A stretch of 57,927 nt of DNA from Bacteroidia bacterium (GTDB lineage Bacteria; Bacteroidota; Bacteroidia; AKYH767-A; OLB10), in contig JAEUTF010000058.1 in assembly GCA_016788185.1 (NCBI GenBank), forward strand, positions 1 through 57,927, given 5' to 3'. The notes beneath the pieces are model-generated. The model had not been told where the DNA came from. It made no database searches and was given only the letters and a program-made list of their open reading frames with translations. Position 1 is the first letter of the stretch, and every line of letters begins with the position of its first letter. Shown piece after piece: positions 16,585 through 25,630 of this stretch. The translations under genes were made by a program, and so were the position numbers.

Positions 16585-17364
16585 ATGACATCAATGCCGG
16601 AAAAACTTGCTGCCTTTGAGCGTTTGCTGGGAATCATGGACGATCTGAGGGAAAAATGCCCCTGGGACAAAAAGCAAACCATGCAAAGCCTTCGGCACCT
16701 GACCATCGAAGAGGTGTATGAACTGGCCGATGCCATCCTCGATGACAAGCAGGAGGAAATCAAGAAAGAACTGGGCGACATCCTGTTGCACATTGTTTTT
16801 TACAGCAGGATTGCCTCTGAAACCAATTTGTACGACATCAGTACGGTTATTCATGCGCTTTGTGATAAACTGGTGCACCGGCATCCGCATATTTACGGTG
16901 ATGTTAAAGTCGAAAATGACGAGGAAGTAAGCCGGAACTGGGAAAAACTAAAGCTGAAAGAAGGGAAAGTATCCGTGCTGGAAGGGGTTCCCGTTTCGCT
17001 CCCGGCCTTGGTAAAGTCGATTCGGGTGCAGGAGAAAGCAAGAGCTGCCGGGTTCGACTGGGACACCCGTGCACAGGTATGGGAAAAGGTCATGGAAGAA
17101 ATGGAGGAATTCCGGCGGGAGGCCGAGTCAGGCCGTCAGGAAAGAATGGAGGAGGAGTTTGGTGACTTGCTCTTTGCCCTGGTGAACTATGCCCGTTTTG
17201 TGAACATCAACCCGGAGGAAGCCCTGGAGAGAACCAATAAAAAATTCATCAGGCGTTTCCGTTTTATGGAAGACAGGGTCAACCATGAAGGAAAGAATTT
17301 GTCCGATATGAGCCTTGAAGAAATGGATCTCTTTTGGAACGAGGCAAAGGCGAAAGGCTTGTAA
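16585..17364 (+). CDS. mazG: Nucleoside triphosphate pyrophosphohydrolase MazG
   Basis: About 259 residues, close to the length of E. coli MazG. It hydrolyses NTPs to NMP and pyrophosphate, removing aberrant nucleotides and influencing ppGpp levels. Two MazG domains are seen: the first starts with CPWDKKQTMQSLR and has the metal-binding EExxE...ExxD pattern in IEEVYELADAI and KKELGDILLH; the second has MEEMEEFRREAES and MEEEFGDLLFAL. The annotated start is the ATG at 16585 (MTSMPEKL); 16552 lies upstream of the promoter element, and 16594 is a possible alternative. It is divergent from the acyloxyacyl hydrolase operon and followed by a PAP2 phosphatase. There is no adjacent toxin gene. Confidence 0.93.
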   Translation: MTSMPEKLAAFERLLGIMDDLREKCPWDKKQTMQSLRHLTIEEVYELADAILDDKQEEIKKELGDILLHIVFYSRIASETNLYDISTVIHALCDKLVHRHPHIYGDVKVENDEEVSRNWEKLKLKEGKVSVLEGVPVSLPALVKSIRVQEKARAAGFDWDTRAQVWEKVMEEMEEFRREAESGRQERMEEEFGDLLFALVNYARFVNINPEEALERTNKKFIRRFRFMEDRVNHEGKNLSDMSLEEMDLFWNEAKAKGL

Positions 17365-17376
17365 TGGACCATTGAG

Positions 17377-18180
17377 TTGAAAAGGATCCTGCTTTTTGTT
17401 TTGATGATTTCATCCTCCTTGCTGTGCCGGGGACAAAGCAGCCCGGACAGTAGCAGGCACTTGTGGCAGGGCTATTTCCGTTCCTACCTGACCGATACGC
17501 GTGATATCCTCTTGTTTCCACGGGAAATGCAGAAGAAGGACCGGCTTTTTGCGGCCCTCTCCCTGACCACGGTTTCTTTGGCCTTTCTGTTCGATGAAGA
17601 ACTCGAATCCATCATCCGCCACAATGAATGGCGAAGTACAGACGACCGTTGGGTGGATTACAGTTTTTCAAATTTCGGGAACGGGTTATATCCCGGTGCT
17701 GGCGCTTTGGTCTTGTATGGTATCGGCTTGTCGTCTGATAACGACAAGCTGAAATGGTTGTCGATGCTTCAGGTCAAAACCCTGATCCTGGCAGCCGGTT
17801 TCAGCAGGGGGCCAAAAGTCCTGGCGCAGAGACACAGGCCGGATCAAACGGATCCCGTTATCGACGCATGGAACTGGGAGGGCCCGACGAAAGGCTTGAC
17901 CGGCCATTATTCTTTTACCTCTGGTCATACTTTTATGGCTTTTTCATGGGCTGCTGTAACGGCTTCCGCATGTAGTGAAAATAAATGGCTGGTGGCGGGT
18001 TTGTATACCGTGGCCGGTCTCGTTGGTGCATCGAGGGTCTACAAAGGGGATCATTGGGTGAGTGATGTAGCGGCCGGAGCCGTGCTGGGGACGGTATTGG
18101 GTAAGATCAGCTTCAGAATACAGGAACGCAACTGGCAGGTCAGAAAATTGAACAGGAAAACAAACTATGATCGTCAATAA
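17377..18180 (+). CDS. PAP2 family membrane phosphatase
   Basis: 267 residues beginning at a TTG codon. No in-frame ATG lies between the upstream stop at 17362 and this codon, and TTG gives a good signal peptide (MKRILLFVLMISSSLLCRGQ); the next ATG, at 17404, would destroy it. All three PAP2 motifs are present: K147-x6-R154-P155, the SGH of TSGHTF with His184, and R220-x5-H226-x3-D230 in SRVYKGDHWVSD. These phosphatases act on lipid pyrophosphates or phosphatidates at the outer face of the membrane, for example undecaprenyl pyrophosphate or lipid A phosphate. It starts 12 nt after mazG and is probably co-transcribed with it. Substrate unknown. Confidence 0.88.
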   Translation: MKRILLFVLMISSSLLCRGQSSPDSSRHLWQGYFRSYLTDTRDILLFPREMQKKDRLFAALSLTTVSLAFLFDEELESIIRHNEWRSTDDRWVDYSFSNFGNGLYPGAGALVLYGIGLSSDNDKLKWLSMLQVKTLILAAGFSRGPKVLAQRHRPDQTDPVIDAWNWEGPTKGLTGHYSFTSGHTFMAFSWAAVTASACSENKWLVAGLYTVAGLVGASRVYKGDHWVSDVAAGAVLGTVLGKISFRIQERNWQVRKLNRKTNYDRQ

Positions 18181-18237
18181 TTGTTTTTCAGTTCATCAAT
18201 TAGTATCTGACATCTAACAAAAAAAACCAATTGGAAT

Positions 18238-18714
18238 ATGCTTAAAGTTGGCTCCCGCGTTCCCGCGTTTACCGTTTATGATAGTGAAAAGCAAATTATT
18301 ACCAATGAAACCATTCTCGGGAAAAGCACACTCTTCTTGTTCTTTCCTGCTGCCTTTACCAGTACCTGCACCAAAGAATTGTGTGCCGTGAGAGATGATC
18401 TGGCCAGGTACAATGCGCTTCATGTATCGGTCATTGGCGTTTCAACCGATGCCCTGTTTTCTCTGGCCAGATACAAGGAAGAGCAAGGTTTGAATTTCAG
18501 GCTGGCCTCTGATTTTAACAAGGAAATGAGTGAAGCCTTCGGGGCCTTGTACGAGACCTTTGTTTATGGAATGAAAGGGGTATCACGCAGAGCCGCTTTT
18601 ATTGTGGACCCGCAGGGCATCGTTCAATATGCAGAAGTTCTGGAATCGGCAGGTGACCTTCCGGACTTCAATGCCATCCAGGCCAGGCTGGAAGAATTAT
18701 CGGCAATCGCTTAG
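18238..18714 (+). CDS. Peroxiredoxin (AhpC/TSA superfamily, PrxQ/AhpE-like)
   Basis: 158 residues, a single thioredoxin-fold domain. The peroxidatic Cys44 lies in the motif PAAFTSTC. A second cysteine, Cys49, lies five residues later (CTKELC), the spacing of the resolving Cys in PrxQ/BCP enzymes, although the rest resembles the AhpE branch. The enzyme reduces hydrogen peroxide and organic hydroperoxides in the cytoplasm; there is no signal peptide. The Arg partner of the active site is in GVSRRAAFIVD. It stands 57 nt after the PAP2 gene with no recognised promoter element of its own. Because this genome also makes bacillithiol (bshA in the window), that thiol is a plausible reductant, but this is inference. 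Confidence 0.9.
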   Translation: MLKVGSRVPAFTVYDSEKQIITNETILGKSTLFLFFPAAFTSTCTKELCAVRDDLARYNALHVSVIGVSTDALFSLARYKEEQGLNFRLASDFNKEMSEAFGALYETFVYGMKGVSRRAAFIVDPQGIVQYAEVLESAGDLPDFNAIQARLEELSAIA

Positions 18715-18780
18715 TTTTACCATGTAGATTCACAGTCCTTTCCATAGCGAATTGGTCTTTTTTATTACCGGGGAATCAAG

Positions 18781-18788
18781 TATCTTTG
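18781..18788 (+). promoter_or_regulatory. -7 promoter element of the T9SS cargo gene
   Basis: TATCTTTG is an exact TAnnTTTG match and ends 18 nt before the ATG at 18807. Confidence 0.5.
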
Positions 18789-18806
18789 GTGCACAACACC
18801 CCAAAC

Positions 18807-19892
18807 ATGAAAAAACTATTTACGCTTCTTTGCGGCCTCATTGCGAACCTGTCCTGGGCACAGATCACGATCACCAATACCGATCTGGCTTCGGCAAACG
18901 ATACCGTACGTTTCAGCGAGGCTTCTGCACTTACCCCGGTTGACCTGAGTCTGACAGGCGCCAATTATACCTGGGATTTCTCAGGCCTTCAGTCTGTATC
19001 ACAGGATGTGGATAGTTTTTTGTCGGTTTCATCCACACCGCTGGTTTATTTTCTTTTTTTCGGATTCAGTTCAAACCTGGCCTCCAGAGGCGTTGACTTG
19101 TCCAGCTTTCCAGGGGTTCCCATCAGCGATGTGTACAGTTTTTTTAACAAATCATCCAATAACTATAAACAAACGGGTTATGGGGCCTCCATCAATGGAA
19201 TAACCACCCCGATTGCCTTCAACAACGACGATATCGTTTACGATTTTCCGGTGAACTTTGGCAATGTAGATTCTTCCGATAGTGATTATTCCATTTCCCT
19301 CCCGGGTTTGGCTACCGCCATCGGAAGCCAGCACCGGGTGAATGTAGTTGACGGGTGGGGGAGTATCACCACCCCTTATGGAACCTTTAATGCATTGAGG
19401 ATCGTTTCAACACTTACCGGAGAGGACTCTGTTTATCTTGACACCTTGGGATTTGGCTTTTCATCCCCCAGGCCGCTCACGCGTGAATACAAGTGGCTGG
19501 CCGATGCCCAGGATATTCCGGTTTTGCAAATAAATACAATAGAAACACTTGGTATTGAAACAGTTTCATTGATTAAGTACAGAGATAGTTTAAGGACTCC
19601 GGTTGGATTGCCGGCCAATTATCTTTCCCACACCCCCATGACCTTGGCACCCAATCCGAGTAAAGGAAGCGATGTGTTGGCAGTCATCAATTTAAAAAAT
19701 GCTGCTTCGCTTGAAGTGTCCATCTATTCAGCCGAAGGACGTCTGGTCGACCGCCGTCAGGTACAATTGCAGGCCGGAAAACAAACCGTTGCCGTCAGAC
19801 CTTCTGATTTGCAACTTAATGCAGGTGTCTACCTGGTTGAAATGAGCAGTCTGGGCGAGCGTTTTTCTGCCCGCATGGTCATTCAGCCCTGA
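18807..19892 (+). CDS. Small secreted protein with T9SS type A sorting domain
   Basis: About 361 residues. A signal peptide (MKKLFTLLCGLIANLSWAQ) directs export to the periplasm. The mature part (about 20-265) is Ser/Asp/Thr-rich, beta-type and not recognised. The last 80 or so residues are a classical T9SS type A sorting domain: LAPNPSKGSDVLAVINL, then VSIYSAEGRLVDR, GVYLVEM and a basic C-terminal ARMVIQP. That domain is cut off when the protein is secreted and attached to the cell surface. The ATG at 18807 is preferred over an upstream TTG at 18786, which lies in the promoter. It stands alone, followed by tRNA-Leu genes. Function of the passenger unknown. Confidence 0.85.
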   Translation: MKKLFTLLCGLIANLSWAQITITNTDLASANDTVRFSEASALTPVDLSLTGANYTWDFSGLQSVSQDVDSFLSVSSTPLVYFLFFGFSSNLASRGVDLSSFPGVPISDVYSFFNKSSNNYKQTGYGASINGITTPIAFNNDDIVYDFPVNFGNVDSSDSDYSISLPGLATAIGSQHRVNVVDGWGSITTPYGTFNALRIVSTLTGEDSVYLDTLGFGFSSPRPLTREYKWLADAQDIPVLQINTIETLGIETVSLIKYRDSLRTPVGLPANYLSHTPMTLAPNPSKGSDVLAVINLKNAASLEVSIYSAEGRLVDRRQVQLQAGKQTVAVRPSDLQLNAGVYLVEMSSLGERFSARMVIQP

Positions 19893-19950
19893 TGATGAGA
19901 TTTTGGAGCCTGTAAATTTAAATTCCGATTCTTTATTTAAACGGAAGCAG

Positions 19951-19958
19951 TATATTTG
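19951..19958 (+). promoter_or_regulatory. -7 promoter element of the tRNA-Leu pair
   Basis: TATATTTG is an exact match, 46 nt upstream of the first tRNA-Leu. No protein gene intervenes. Confidence 0.5.
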
Positions 19959-20004
19959 CATCCCCTTTGAAGAAATTACGCTTGAAAGGGTGATTTATCC
20001 CCCT

Positions 20005-20086
20005 GCCCAGGTGGCGAAATTGGTAGACGCACCATCTTGAGGGGGTGGCGCCAACAGGCGTACGAGTTCGAATCTCGTCCTGGGCA
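20005..20086 (+). tRNA. tRNA-Leu (anticodon GAG)
   Basis: A class II tRNA of 82 nt with discriminator A and no encoded CCA. The acceptor arms GCCCAGG and CCTGGGC pair fully. The anticodon stem CCATC/GGTGG closes a 7-nt loop TTGAGGG, so the anticodon is GAG, reading CUC/CUU. The T arm is ACGAG TTCGAAT CTCGT. The short variable arm lies between. Its first 21 nt are identical to those of the second tRNA-Leu 64 nt downstream. Confidence 0.93.
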
Positions 20087-20150
20087 CTGGAACGTACAGT
20101 TCCCGAATGAAAAAAGTGGTTAAGTAATTAACCGGATATTCCTGAATTTA

Positions 20151-20234
20151 GCCCAGGTGGCGAAATTGGTAAACGTTGCGGTCTCAGAAGCCGTTGGTGT
20201 AACTACCTTGAGAGTTCGAGTCTCTCCCTGGGCA
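20151..20234 (+). tRNA. tRNA-Leu (anticodon CAG)
   Basis: A class II tRNA of 84 nt with discriminator A and no encoded CCA. The acceptor arms GCCCAGG/CCTGGGC are the same as in the upstream tRNA-Leu. The anticodon loop CTCAGAA gives CAG, reading CUG. The stem GCGGT/GCCGT has two G-U pairs. The T arm is GAGAG TTCGAGT CTCTC. It is probably co-transcribed with the upstream tRNA-Leu and ends in a strong terminator. Confidence 0.92.
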
Positions 20235-20235
20235 C

Positions 20236-20270
20236 AAAAAAAAATCCCGCTTAATGGCGGGATTTTTTTT
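20236..20270. terminator. Bidirectional rho-independent terminator after tRNA-Leu genes
   Basis: AAATCCCGC, loop TTAATG, GCGGGATTT (20242-20265) with an A tract on the left and a T tract on the right. The symmetry lets it stop the tRNA transcript and, from the other side, read-through from the minus-strand transporter gene. Confidence 0.9.
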
Positions 20271-20496
20271 AACCATTTCTCCCTTTTCCTCAATTAATCC
20301 GCACTATCTGGCCTGACTCTATCCGATGATCAGTTGATGGTCAAATGTCAGGATCGCGGTAGAATTCTTCTCCGGTTTTGACGTTGTTAAGATGGATACA
20401 CAAACTGCTTTACACCATTGTTCTGCTATCCTGCTTAACCGGCAGACCGGGACTTTTGATTTTTTGGCCACCTGCACTATGCTTGACGAATGAAGG

Positions 20497-21777
20497 CTAA
20501 AGGGCGGAAAACGATTCCTTCCTGAAAAGGATAAACAGGAAAGCGGCAATGGCAGAGAGCATAAATAACAGGGTAATGATCCCAATGAAATTTGATTTTT
20601 TCCGGTTGACATGACTACCCATTACTTTTTTATTGTTGCAGATATGCAGAATGATGGCAATCAGCACAGGCGAGGTGACACCATAAGCAATGGCAGAAAC
20701 AATCAGGGCTCTGACCGGACTGATATCCAGAAACTGAATCAGAAAAGCAATGATTAACGAGACGATGATGACGCCGTAAAAGGCTTTTGCCTCATGGAAT
20801 TTTTTATCCAGGCCCTCCGTCCAGTTGAACGTTTCGGCAAGAATATACGAGAGCGATCCGGCCAGGACCGGAATCGCCAGCATTCCGGTTCCGATAACGC
20901 CGATCGCGAAAAGGTGGTAGGCATAACTGCCGCTCAGCGGCTTCAGGGCGATGGCCGCCTCATCAACGGTATTGATGGTGTGGATACCTGCCGGGAAAAG
21001 CACTGCGCCACTGGTGAGAACGATGAAAAAAAACACAAGGTTGGAGAATAAGATGCCGAAACGCACATCAAATCGCATTTCATCGATGAGGTGCTTATCC
21101 ACGATCAGCTTTTTGGATTGCATTTCTTCCACTTCCACAGAGGCCTGCCAGAAAAACAGATAGGGGGAAATGGTGGTACCCAGAATGCCGATCAGCGCTA
21201 GCAGGTAGGCTTCGCTGGCTTCGAAACTCGGCAGAAATGTGTTTTTTAATACATCCTTCCAGTTGATATCTCCCAAAAATGGAACAATACAATAACAGAA
21301 CAATACCATGCACAACCATTTCAGTATGGTGGCCAGTTTCCTGTAGGACAGAAAAATAATGCTCGTCATGATCAGGACCGTAAAGGCCAGTGAGAATTCG
21401 TGTCCGCTGATGTCGGGGTATAACATACTGGCCACCGCGCCCATACCGGCTAAGTCGGCACCGATGTTTAACACAATAGCGGGGAAACTGAAAAGTACAA
21501 CGATGTATAAAACCCATTGAGGATAGTGTCGCTTAACCGTTCCGGACAATCCTTCGCCGGTAACCATGCCGATTCGTGCACACATCTCCTGGATGGTGGC
21601 CATCATGGGATAGGTGATGATGGAGGTCCAGAGTAATTTATAACCGAATGCGGCTCCGGCCTGTGAGTACGTTGCTATTCCCGAAGGATCATCGTCGCTT
21701 GCTCCGGTAATTAATCCGGGTCCGATGGATTTCCAAATGCTGCCTCTCCGGGATTTCTTTTTTTCTTTTTTCACCAT
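20497..21777 (-). CDS. Nramp family metal transporter with altered metal-site motifs
   Basis: 426 residues with about 11 membrane segments. An N-terminal basic tail (KKEKKKSRR) is followed by GPGLITGASDDDPSG (about 19-33). The Nramp fold is recognisable, but the TM1 metal motif DPGN of Mn/Fe transporters reads DPSG (30-33). The TM6 motif with its metal-binding Met (MPH) reads SPY, in GTTISPYLFFWQ (about residue 205). Canonical Nramps use the Asp and Asn of TM1 and the Met of TM6 to bind Mn or Fe, so selectivity is likely different here; such variants include Nramp-related Mg transporters. The gene stands alone, with the previous gene also on the minus strand. The 226 nt between its stop and the tRNA terminator hold nothing recognisable. 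Confidence 0.85.
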   Translation of the reverse strand: MVKKEKKKSRRGSIWKSIGPGLITGASDDDPSGIATYSQAGAAFGYKLLWTSIITYPMMATIQEMCARIGMVTGEGLSGTVKRHYPQWVLYIVVLFSFPAIVLNIGADLAGMGAVASMLYPDISGHEFSLAFTVLIMTSIIFLSYRKLATILKWLCMVLFCYCIVPFLGDINWKDVLKNTFLPSFEASEAYLLALIGILGTTISPYLFFWQASVEVEEMQSKKLIVDKHLIDEMRFDVRFGILFSNLVFFFIVLTSGAVLFPAGIHTINTVDEAAIALKPLSGSYAYHLFAIGVIGTGMLAIPVLAGSLSYILAETFNWTEGLDKKFHEAKAFYGVIIVSLIIAFLIQFLDISPVRALIVSAIAYGVTSPVLIAIILHICNNKKVMGSHVNRKKSNFIGIITLLFMLSAIAAFLFILFRKESFSAL

Positions 21778-21855
21778 CTACAGAAGGGATATTATAAAAC
21801 TAATGCAGAAAGTAATCCACCGGAAGGGAATGAAAGACGTGGTAATTAACAGGAT

Positions 21856-24800
21856 TCAACGGATCAGGATTAATTTTTTCTTCGTAACGGCCTTTCCCGA
21901 GTCGAGTACCTGTACGAGGTACAAACCATCCGCCAGGTTTTGAATGGGAAGATCCAGGCTTGATTTCGAGGTGCGTATGGTTTCCCCGACCAATTGACCG
22001 GAAGCGCTGAAAATTGAAATCTCATACGGACCCGGTGCATGGTTGCTGATCTGCAGACGGGCAATGTTTTTGGCAGGGTTGGGATGAATACTGAAGTTCT
22101 GAGTAGGCGCTAAGTCGTTTGTTCCGGTGGTACCGGTAATGCTGATGTCGTCAAGGGAAAATCCGGCATTCACCACATTGAAATCACTGATAAACCTGAA
22201 CCGAAGTTGCAGGTAGCTGTTCCCCCACGGACTGAGGTAGGAATAGCTGCTGGATTGCCAGCCGTTGGAAATGCCGCTCCATCCAATCTGACTTTGTGTG
22301 ATAGCAGAATTGTACCAGTTAATTCCGGCGGGGTCGTTCAGATTTCCCAGCCTCTGCCAGGTGTTTCCGTTGGTGGAATACTCCACAAACATTCCATCGG
22401 CTCCGGATTCAGATGAGTAATTCAACCAGAACTGAATGTTGATCTGGTTATAGGGACTCAGATCAAAGATCGGAGAGGTAAGTATGGCCTGGGCCAGGTT
22501 GTAATATGGACTGTTTAAATTAATATCCCAGCATGAATTACCGGAAAAGGTGGTGTTGAGGGGTGGAAAATTAGGTTGTCCGAGTTCCCAGTTGGTATTC
22601 CCGGGCCCTGTGTTATTTCCCCATCCATTCGATCCGGCTTCGAAGTCGTAGAAATAAGGCAAACCTGCGGTTACCACACCAAAGAAATTACTGCGTACTG
22701 TATCATTTCCCTGATACAGATCAGAGGGCCAGTCGATATAAACTTCGAGTGCATTGGGACCGCCGGCCGGTATAAGCGACGGGAGGGAGACCGGCACCAT
22801 TGAGTCGGTAAGCAGATTTCCGTTCCAGTTATAAATTACCGGACTGCCGCCGTTGAGCCGGTATACAATATTCAGGGTGCTGACCGGCAACGACCCCTTA
22901 TTCTGAAGGTAAACCTCCACATTGGTGGAAACCCCCTGAATGGCATTGCTGCCCGGAGACAAAATGGAAAGGAGCGCAGCGTCATTGCTGTACACCGTGG
23001 TGATGGCGAAATCATCAATGCTGACACCGTCCGTATTCTGTGAAAGGTCAGATGTAAAAACAAAGCGGAGTTGTATCGAGTTGTTAAGCGTTAAGGCATC
23101 CAGGTTATACTCACATTGAATCCAGCCGATGGAGCTGCCGGCCCAGCCGGGTTTGAAAGATGAATTCAGTGAACTGTCATTGTACCAGTTAATTCCGTTG
23201 GTATCGTTGAGGATACCCATGGTGTACCAATTGGTATCGTTCGCGGTTTTATAATCAATCCGCAGTCCATCCCAGAATTGTTCCGTGTTCCTGTTTTGTT
23301 TAAAGAGGATTCTGGGGTGTATCGAGCTACTGAGATCAAAAATGGGCGAATAGAGGCTGCAATGGGCTCCCGACTGGTATCCGCTGTTCAGGTTGATGTC
23401 CCAGGCCGAGGGAGCTGAATAGGCCCCGGTGGTGGCACCGTACTGAGGCGTTCCAAGTTCCCAGGTTGTTCCGGGGGTTCCTGTGTTTTCAGTGTACCAT
23501 CCCAGGTTGCCTGTGTCAAAGTCATCGATAAAAGTAGGGGTGTATTGATTGATTCCTGCCAACTGGAAACAGAATGAATTGTTGGTGCTGTCGGCATCGT
23601 TGTTGACGCTGATGGTGCCGCAAACCACATTGCTGGCCTGGCTGAGGATAAAGCCAGGTAAACTGATGATGGCCGTATCGCCGGGTAAAATCGTACTGAT
23701 CTGCGTCCCGCTGGTGATAAAAACTCCGTTTACCGAATAGGAAAAATTGAAATTACTGATGGCTTGTCCTCCGTGGTTGCGTACACTGAACAGGATGGGA
23801 TCGCTGGTGGTGCCCACCGCATAGGCCGGATTGCTGGTGCGAAGGTTTACCAGAGCGCCGTCATAGTCAGGAAGTGCTGCAATGGAGAAGTCATCGATGC
23901 TGATGCCCTGATAACTGACCGAGGGATCAGAGGTAAATACAAACCGGAAACGCACATTGTTTTGTCCGGTCAGGGCGGAGAGAATGTAACTGGATTGCTT
24001 CCAGGAATTTGAGTTTCCGGTCCAGGCGGCCTGGTTGGAAGATATAATGTTGTCATCGTTGTACCAGTTAATTCCTAAAGGGTCAGCATAGCTTCCCAGA
24101 ACCAGCCAGCTTAGCCCATTGTCGGTGGAATATTCCATGCGTGTGCCATCCCAGTTGCTTTCAACAAAGTAGTTCATCCAGAACGACAGCCTGCACAACC
24201 CAACAGAGCTCAGGTCAAAAGCGGGGGTGTTTAAAATGGCGTTCGCATTGCCGGAATAGGCCGTGTCAAGGTTGATGTCCCAACAGTAATTTCCGGAATG
24301 AGCGGAGGAGGTCTGCAGGTAGTTGGGTGTTCCGTATTCCCAGAGCGTGGCGTTGGGAGCTGTCTGGCTCCATCCGCCGTTTCCGCTTTCAAAATCTTCC
24401 AGGTAGGGTATAGTTTGCATTGGAAGTACACTAACGGACATGCAAAGCGTATCATTTCCGGAATTGGTATCGCCGGGTGAACTGGCAAAAGCGCAAAGTG
24501 TATTGTTACTGAGGGAAAATACGGAACTACCAAGGAGGAACGTGTCGGTTTGTCCTGGCAGTAAGCCGGCAAGGAATTGCACACCGGGGTAGGGGGTTCC
24601 GTTAATTGTGTATCCGCAGTTCACCGTGTCGAGGGTAAAGGCGGAGACATTCTGAACCACGATCCGGATGTTCTGAAGGCCACCGTTTACAATGGCTGAA
24701 GGCGATAAGATGCTCAGCAGGGCGACATCAGCTGCAGCGAATGGGTATTCAGCCAGGCTTACATCGTCCAGGAAGATACCGGGTTGCGCGCTGCCAAAAG

Positions 24801-25383
24801 AGCTATTGCTTCTGAATACAAATCTGAACCGGATGCTGTCAGGGCTGCCCAGGAAATCAAGAGAGATTCCTGATTGCAGCCAGCCGTTTGAATTCCCGGT
24901 AAAAGCGGCTTGCCCGGTTGAGAAGATAGAGGAGGAATTGTACCAGTTTGCTCCGAAAGGGGTTCCATAGGCACCGAGTAAATTCCAGTTAACATCATCG
25001 GTTGAATACTCCATGTGCATACCATCAAGACCCGATGACATATACCTGAATTGACGGAAACTGAAATAGGGTTGTGTTAAAGAGGCAATATAGAATTTTG
25101 GTGAGCTGAGATAGGCAAATGATCCGGCACGGTATCCCGAATCAAGATCTGTTCCCCAGCAATTGGGGGAACTGTATGCACCCTGTGTTCCCGGTGCTGA
25201 GGGGAGGCCGAGTTCCCAGCCAGTGCCGCTTTGGGTAAGCGAATTCCAGTTGCCATTGCCATTGTCAAAATTCTCGAAATAGGGAAAGCTGCTAACCTGC
25301 GCCACACTGAACTGACAGGATACGATAAAAAACAGTATACATCCGGATAGGATGTTGAGGAAGCAGGAGCAGGGCCTTTCCAT
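21856..25383 (-). CDS. Large secreted T9SS cargo protein with four MAM/jelly-roll-like repeats
   Basis: 1175 residues with a signal peptide (about 1-29). Four copies of a repeat of about 175 residues begin near residues 34, 325, 620 and 905. Each opens with a pattern like PYFENFDNGNGNW, followed by WELGTP, a WD(I/L)NL stretch, a GxxxEYSTD strand, an INWYN strand and a closing RFRFxS...DD(I/V)S. They resemble beta-sandwich (MAM or choice-of-anchor) domains. Between the repeats lie CARDB-like spacers with VALLSILSPSAIV-type starts. The last 80 residues are a T9SS type A sorting domain: SIHPNPAKNIARL, ISIFSASGQLVGE, DGLYLVQVLD and a basic end KKKLILIR. The protein would be secreted by T9SS and displayed or released. 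It is divergent from another T9SS cargo gene. Ligand unknown. Confidence 0.87.
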   Translation of the reverse strand: MERPCSCFLNILSGCILFFIVSCQFSVAQVSSFPYFENFDNGNGNWNSLTQSGTGWELGLPSAPGTQGAYSSPNCWGTDLDSGYRAGSFAYLSSPKFYIASLTQPYFSFRQFRYMSSGLDGMHMEYSTDDVNWNLLGAYGTPFGANWYNSSSIFSTGQAAFTGNSNGWLQSGISLDFLGSPDSIRFRFVFRSNSSFGSAQPGIFLDDVSLAEYPFAAADVALLSILSPSAIVNGGLQNIRIVVQNVSAFTLDTVNCGYTINGTPYPGVQFLAGLLPGQTDTFLLGSSVFSLSNNTLCAFASSPGDTNSGNDTLCMSVSVLPMQTIPYLEDFESGNGGWSQTAPNATLWEYGTPNYLQTSSAHSGNYCWDINLDTAYSGNANAILNTPAFDLSSVGLCRLSFWMNYFVESNWDGTRMEYSTDNGLSWLVLGSYADPLGINWYNDDNIISSNQAAWTGNSNSWKQSSYILSALTGQNNVRFRFVFTSDPSVSYQGISIDDFSIAALPDYDGALVNLRTSNPAYAVGTTSDPILFSVRNHGGQAISNFNFSYSVNGVFITSGTQISTILPGDTAIISLPGFILSQASNVVCGTISVNNDADSTNNSFCFQLAGINQYTPTFIDDFDTGNLGWYTENTGTPGTTWELGTPQYGATTGAYSAPSAWDINLNSGYQSGAHCSLYSPIFDLSSSIHPRILFKQNRNTEQFWDGLRIDYKTANDTNWYTMGILNDTNGINWYNDSSLNSSFKPGWAGSSIGWIQCEYNLDALTLNNSIQLRFVFTSDLSQNTDGVSIDDFAITTVYSNDAALLSILSPGSNAIQGVSTNVEVYLQNKGSLPVSTLNIVYRLNGGSPVIYNWNGNLLTDSMVPVSLPSLIPAGGPNALEVYIDWPSDLYQGNDTVRSNFFGVVTAGLPYFYDFEAGSNGWGNNTGPGNTNWELGQPNFPPLNTTFSGNSCWDINLNSPYYNLAQAILTSPIFDLSPYNQINIQFWLNYSSESGADGMFVEYSTNGNTWQRLGNLNDPAGINWYNSAITQSQIGWSGISNGWQSSSYSYLSPWGNSYLQLRFRFISDFNVVNAGFSLDDISITGTTGTNDLAPTQNFSIHPNPAKNIARLQISNHAPGPYEISIFSASGQLVGETIRTSKSSLDLPIQNLADGLYLVQVLDSGKAVTKKKLILIR

Positions 25384-25630
25384 GAATGTTGAAGGATGGG
25401 TGTCGGATGAGTAAAGTTATCAAAATTCAATCAGCTTCAGGCCCGGTCCTCTTTTCCACCCCCAGGAATCCTTAATGGTGCGCAGGAATGTGCTTTTTCT
25501 CCTAATTTCCAGGCTCTTCCATACCGATGACGGACTTGCCTTTTTTATCGAAAAGATTGGATTTTTAAGGTATTTTAAGTGGAAAGCTCAGATCATTTGA
25601 GTTACTTTGAGAACACTTAATTCTAAAGCC

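Noticed and set aside
16585..17364. MazG as part of a MazEF toxin-antitoxin locus
   Set aside because: No mazE or mazF is adjacent, and both sides are unrelated genes; MazG here is a stand-alone housekeeping enzyme.
20319..20612. 97-codon minus-strand frame near the Nramp-like gene
   Set aside because: Overlaps the Nramp-like gene in another frame; Ser/Leu/Pro-rich without motifs. A fragment of an old gene in 20340-20470 cannot be excluded but is not supported.
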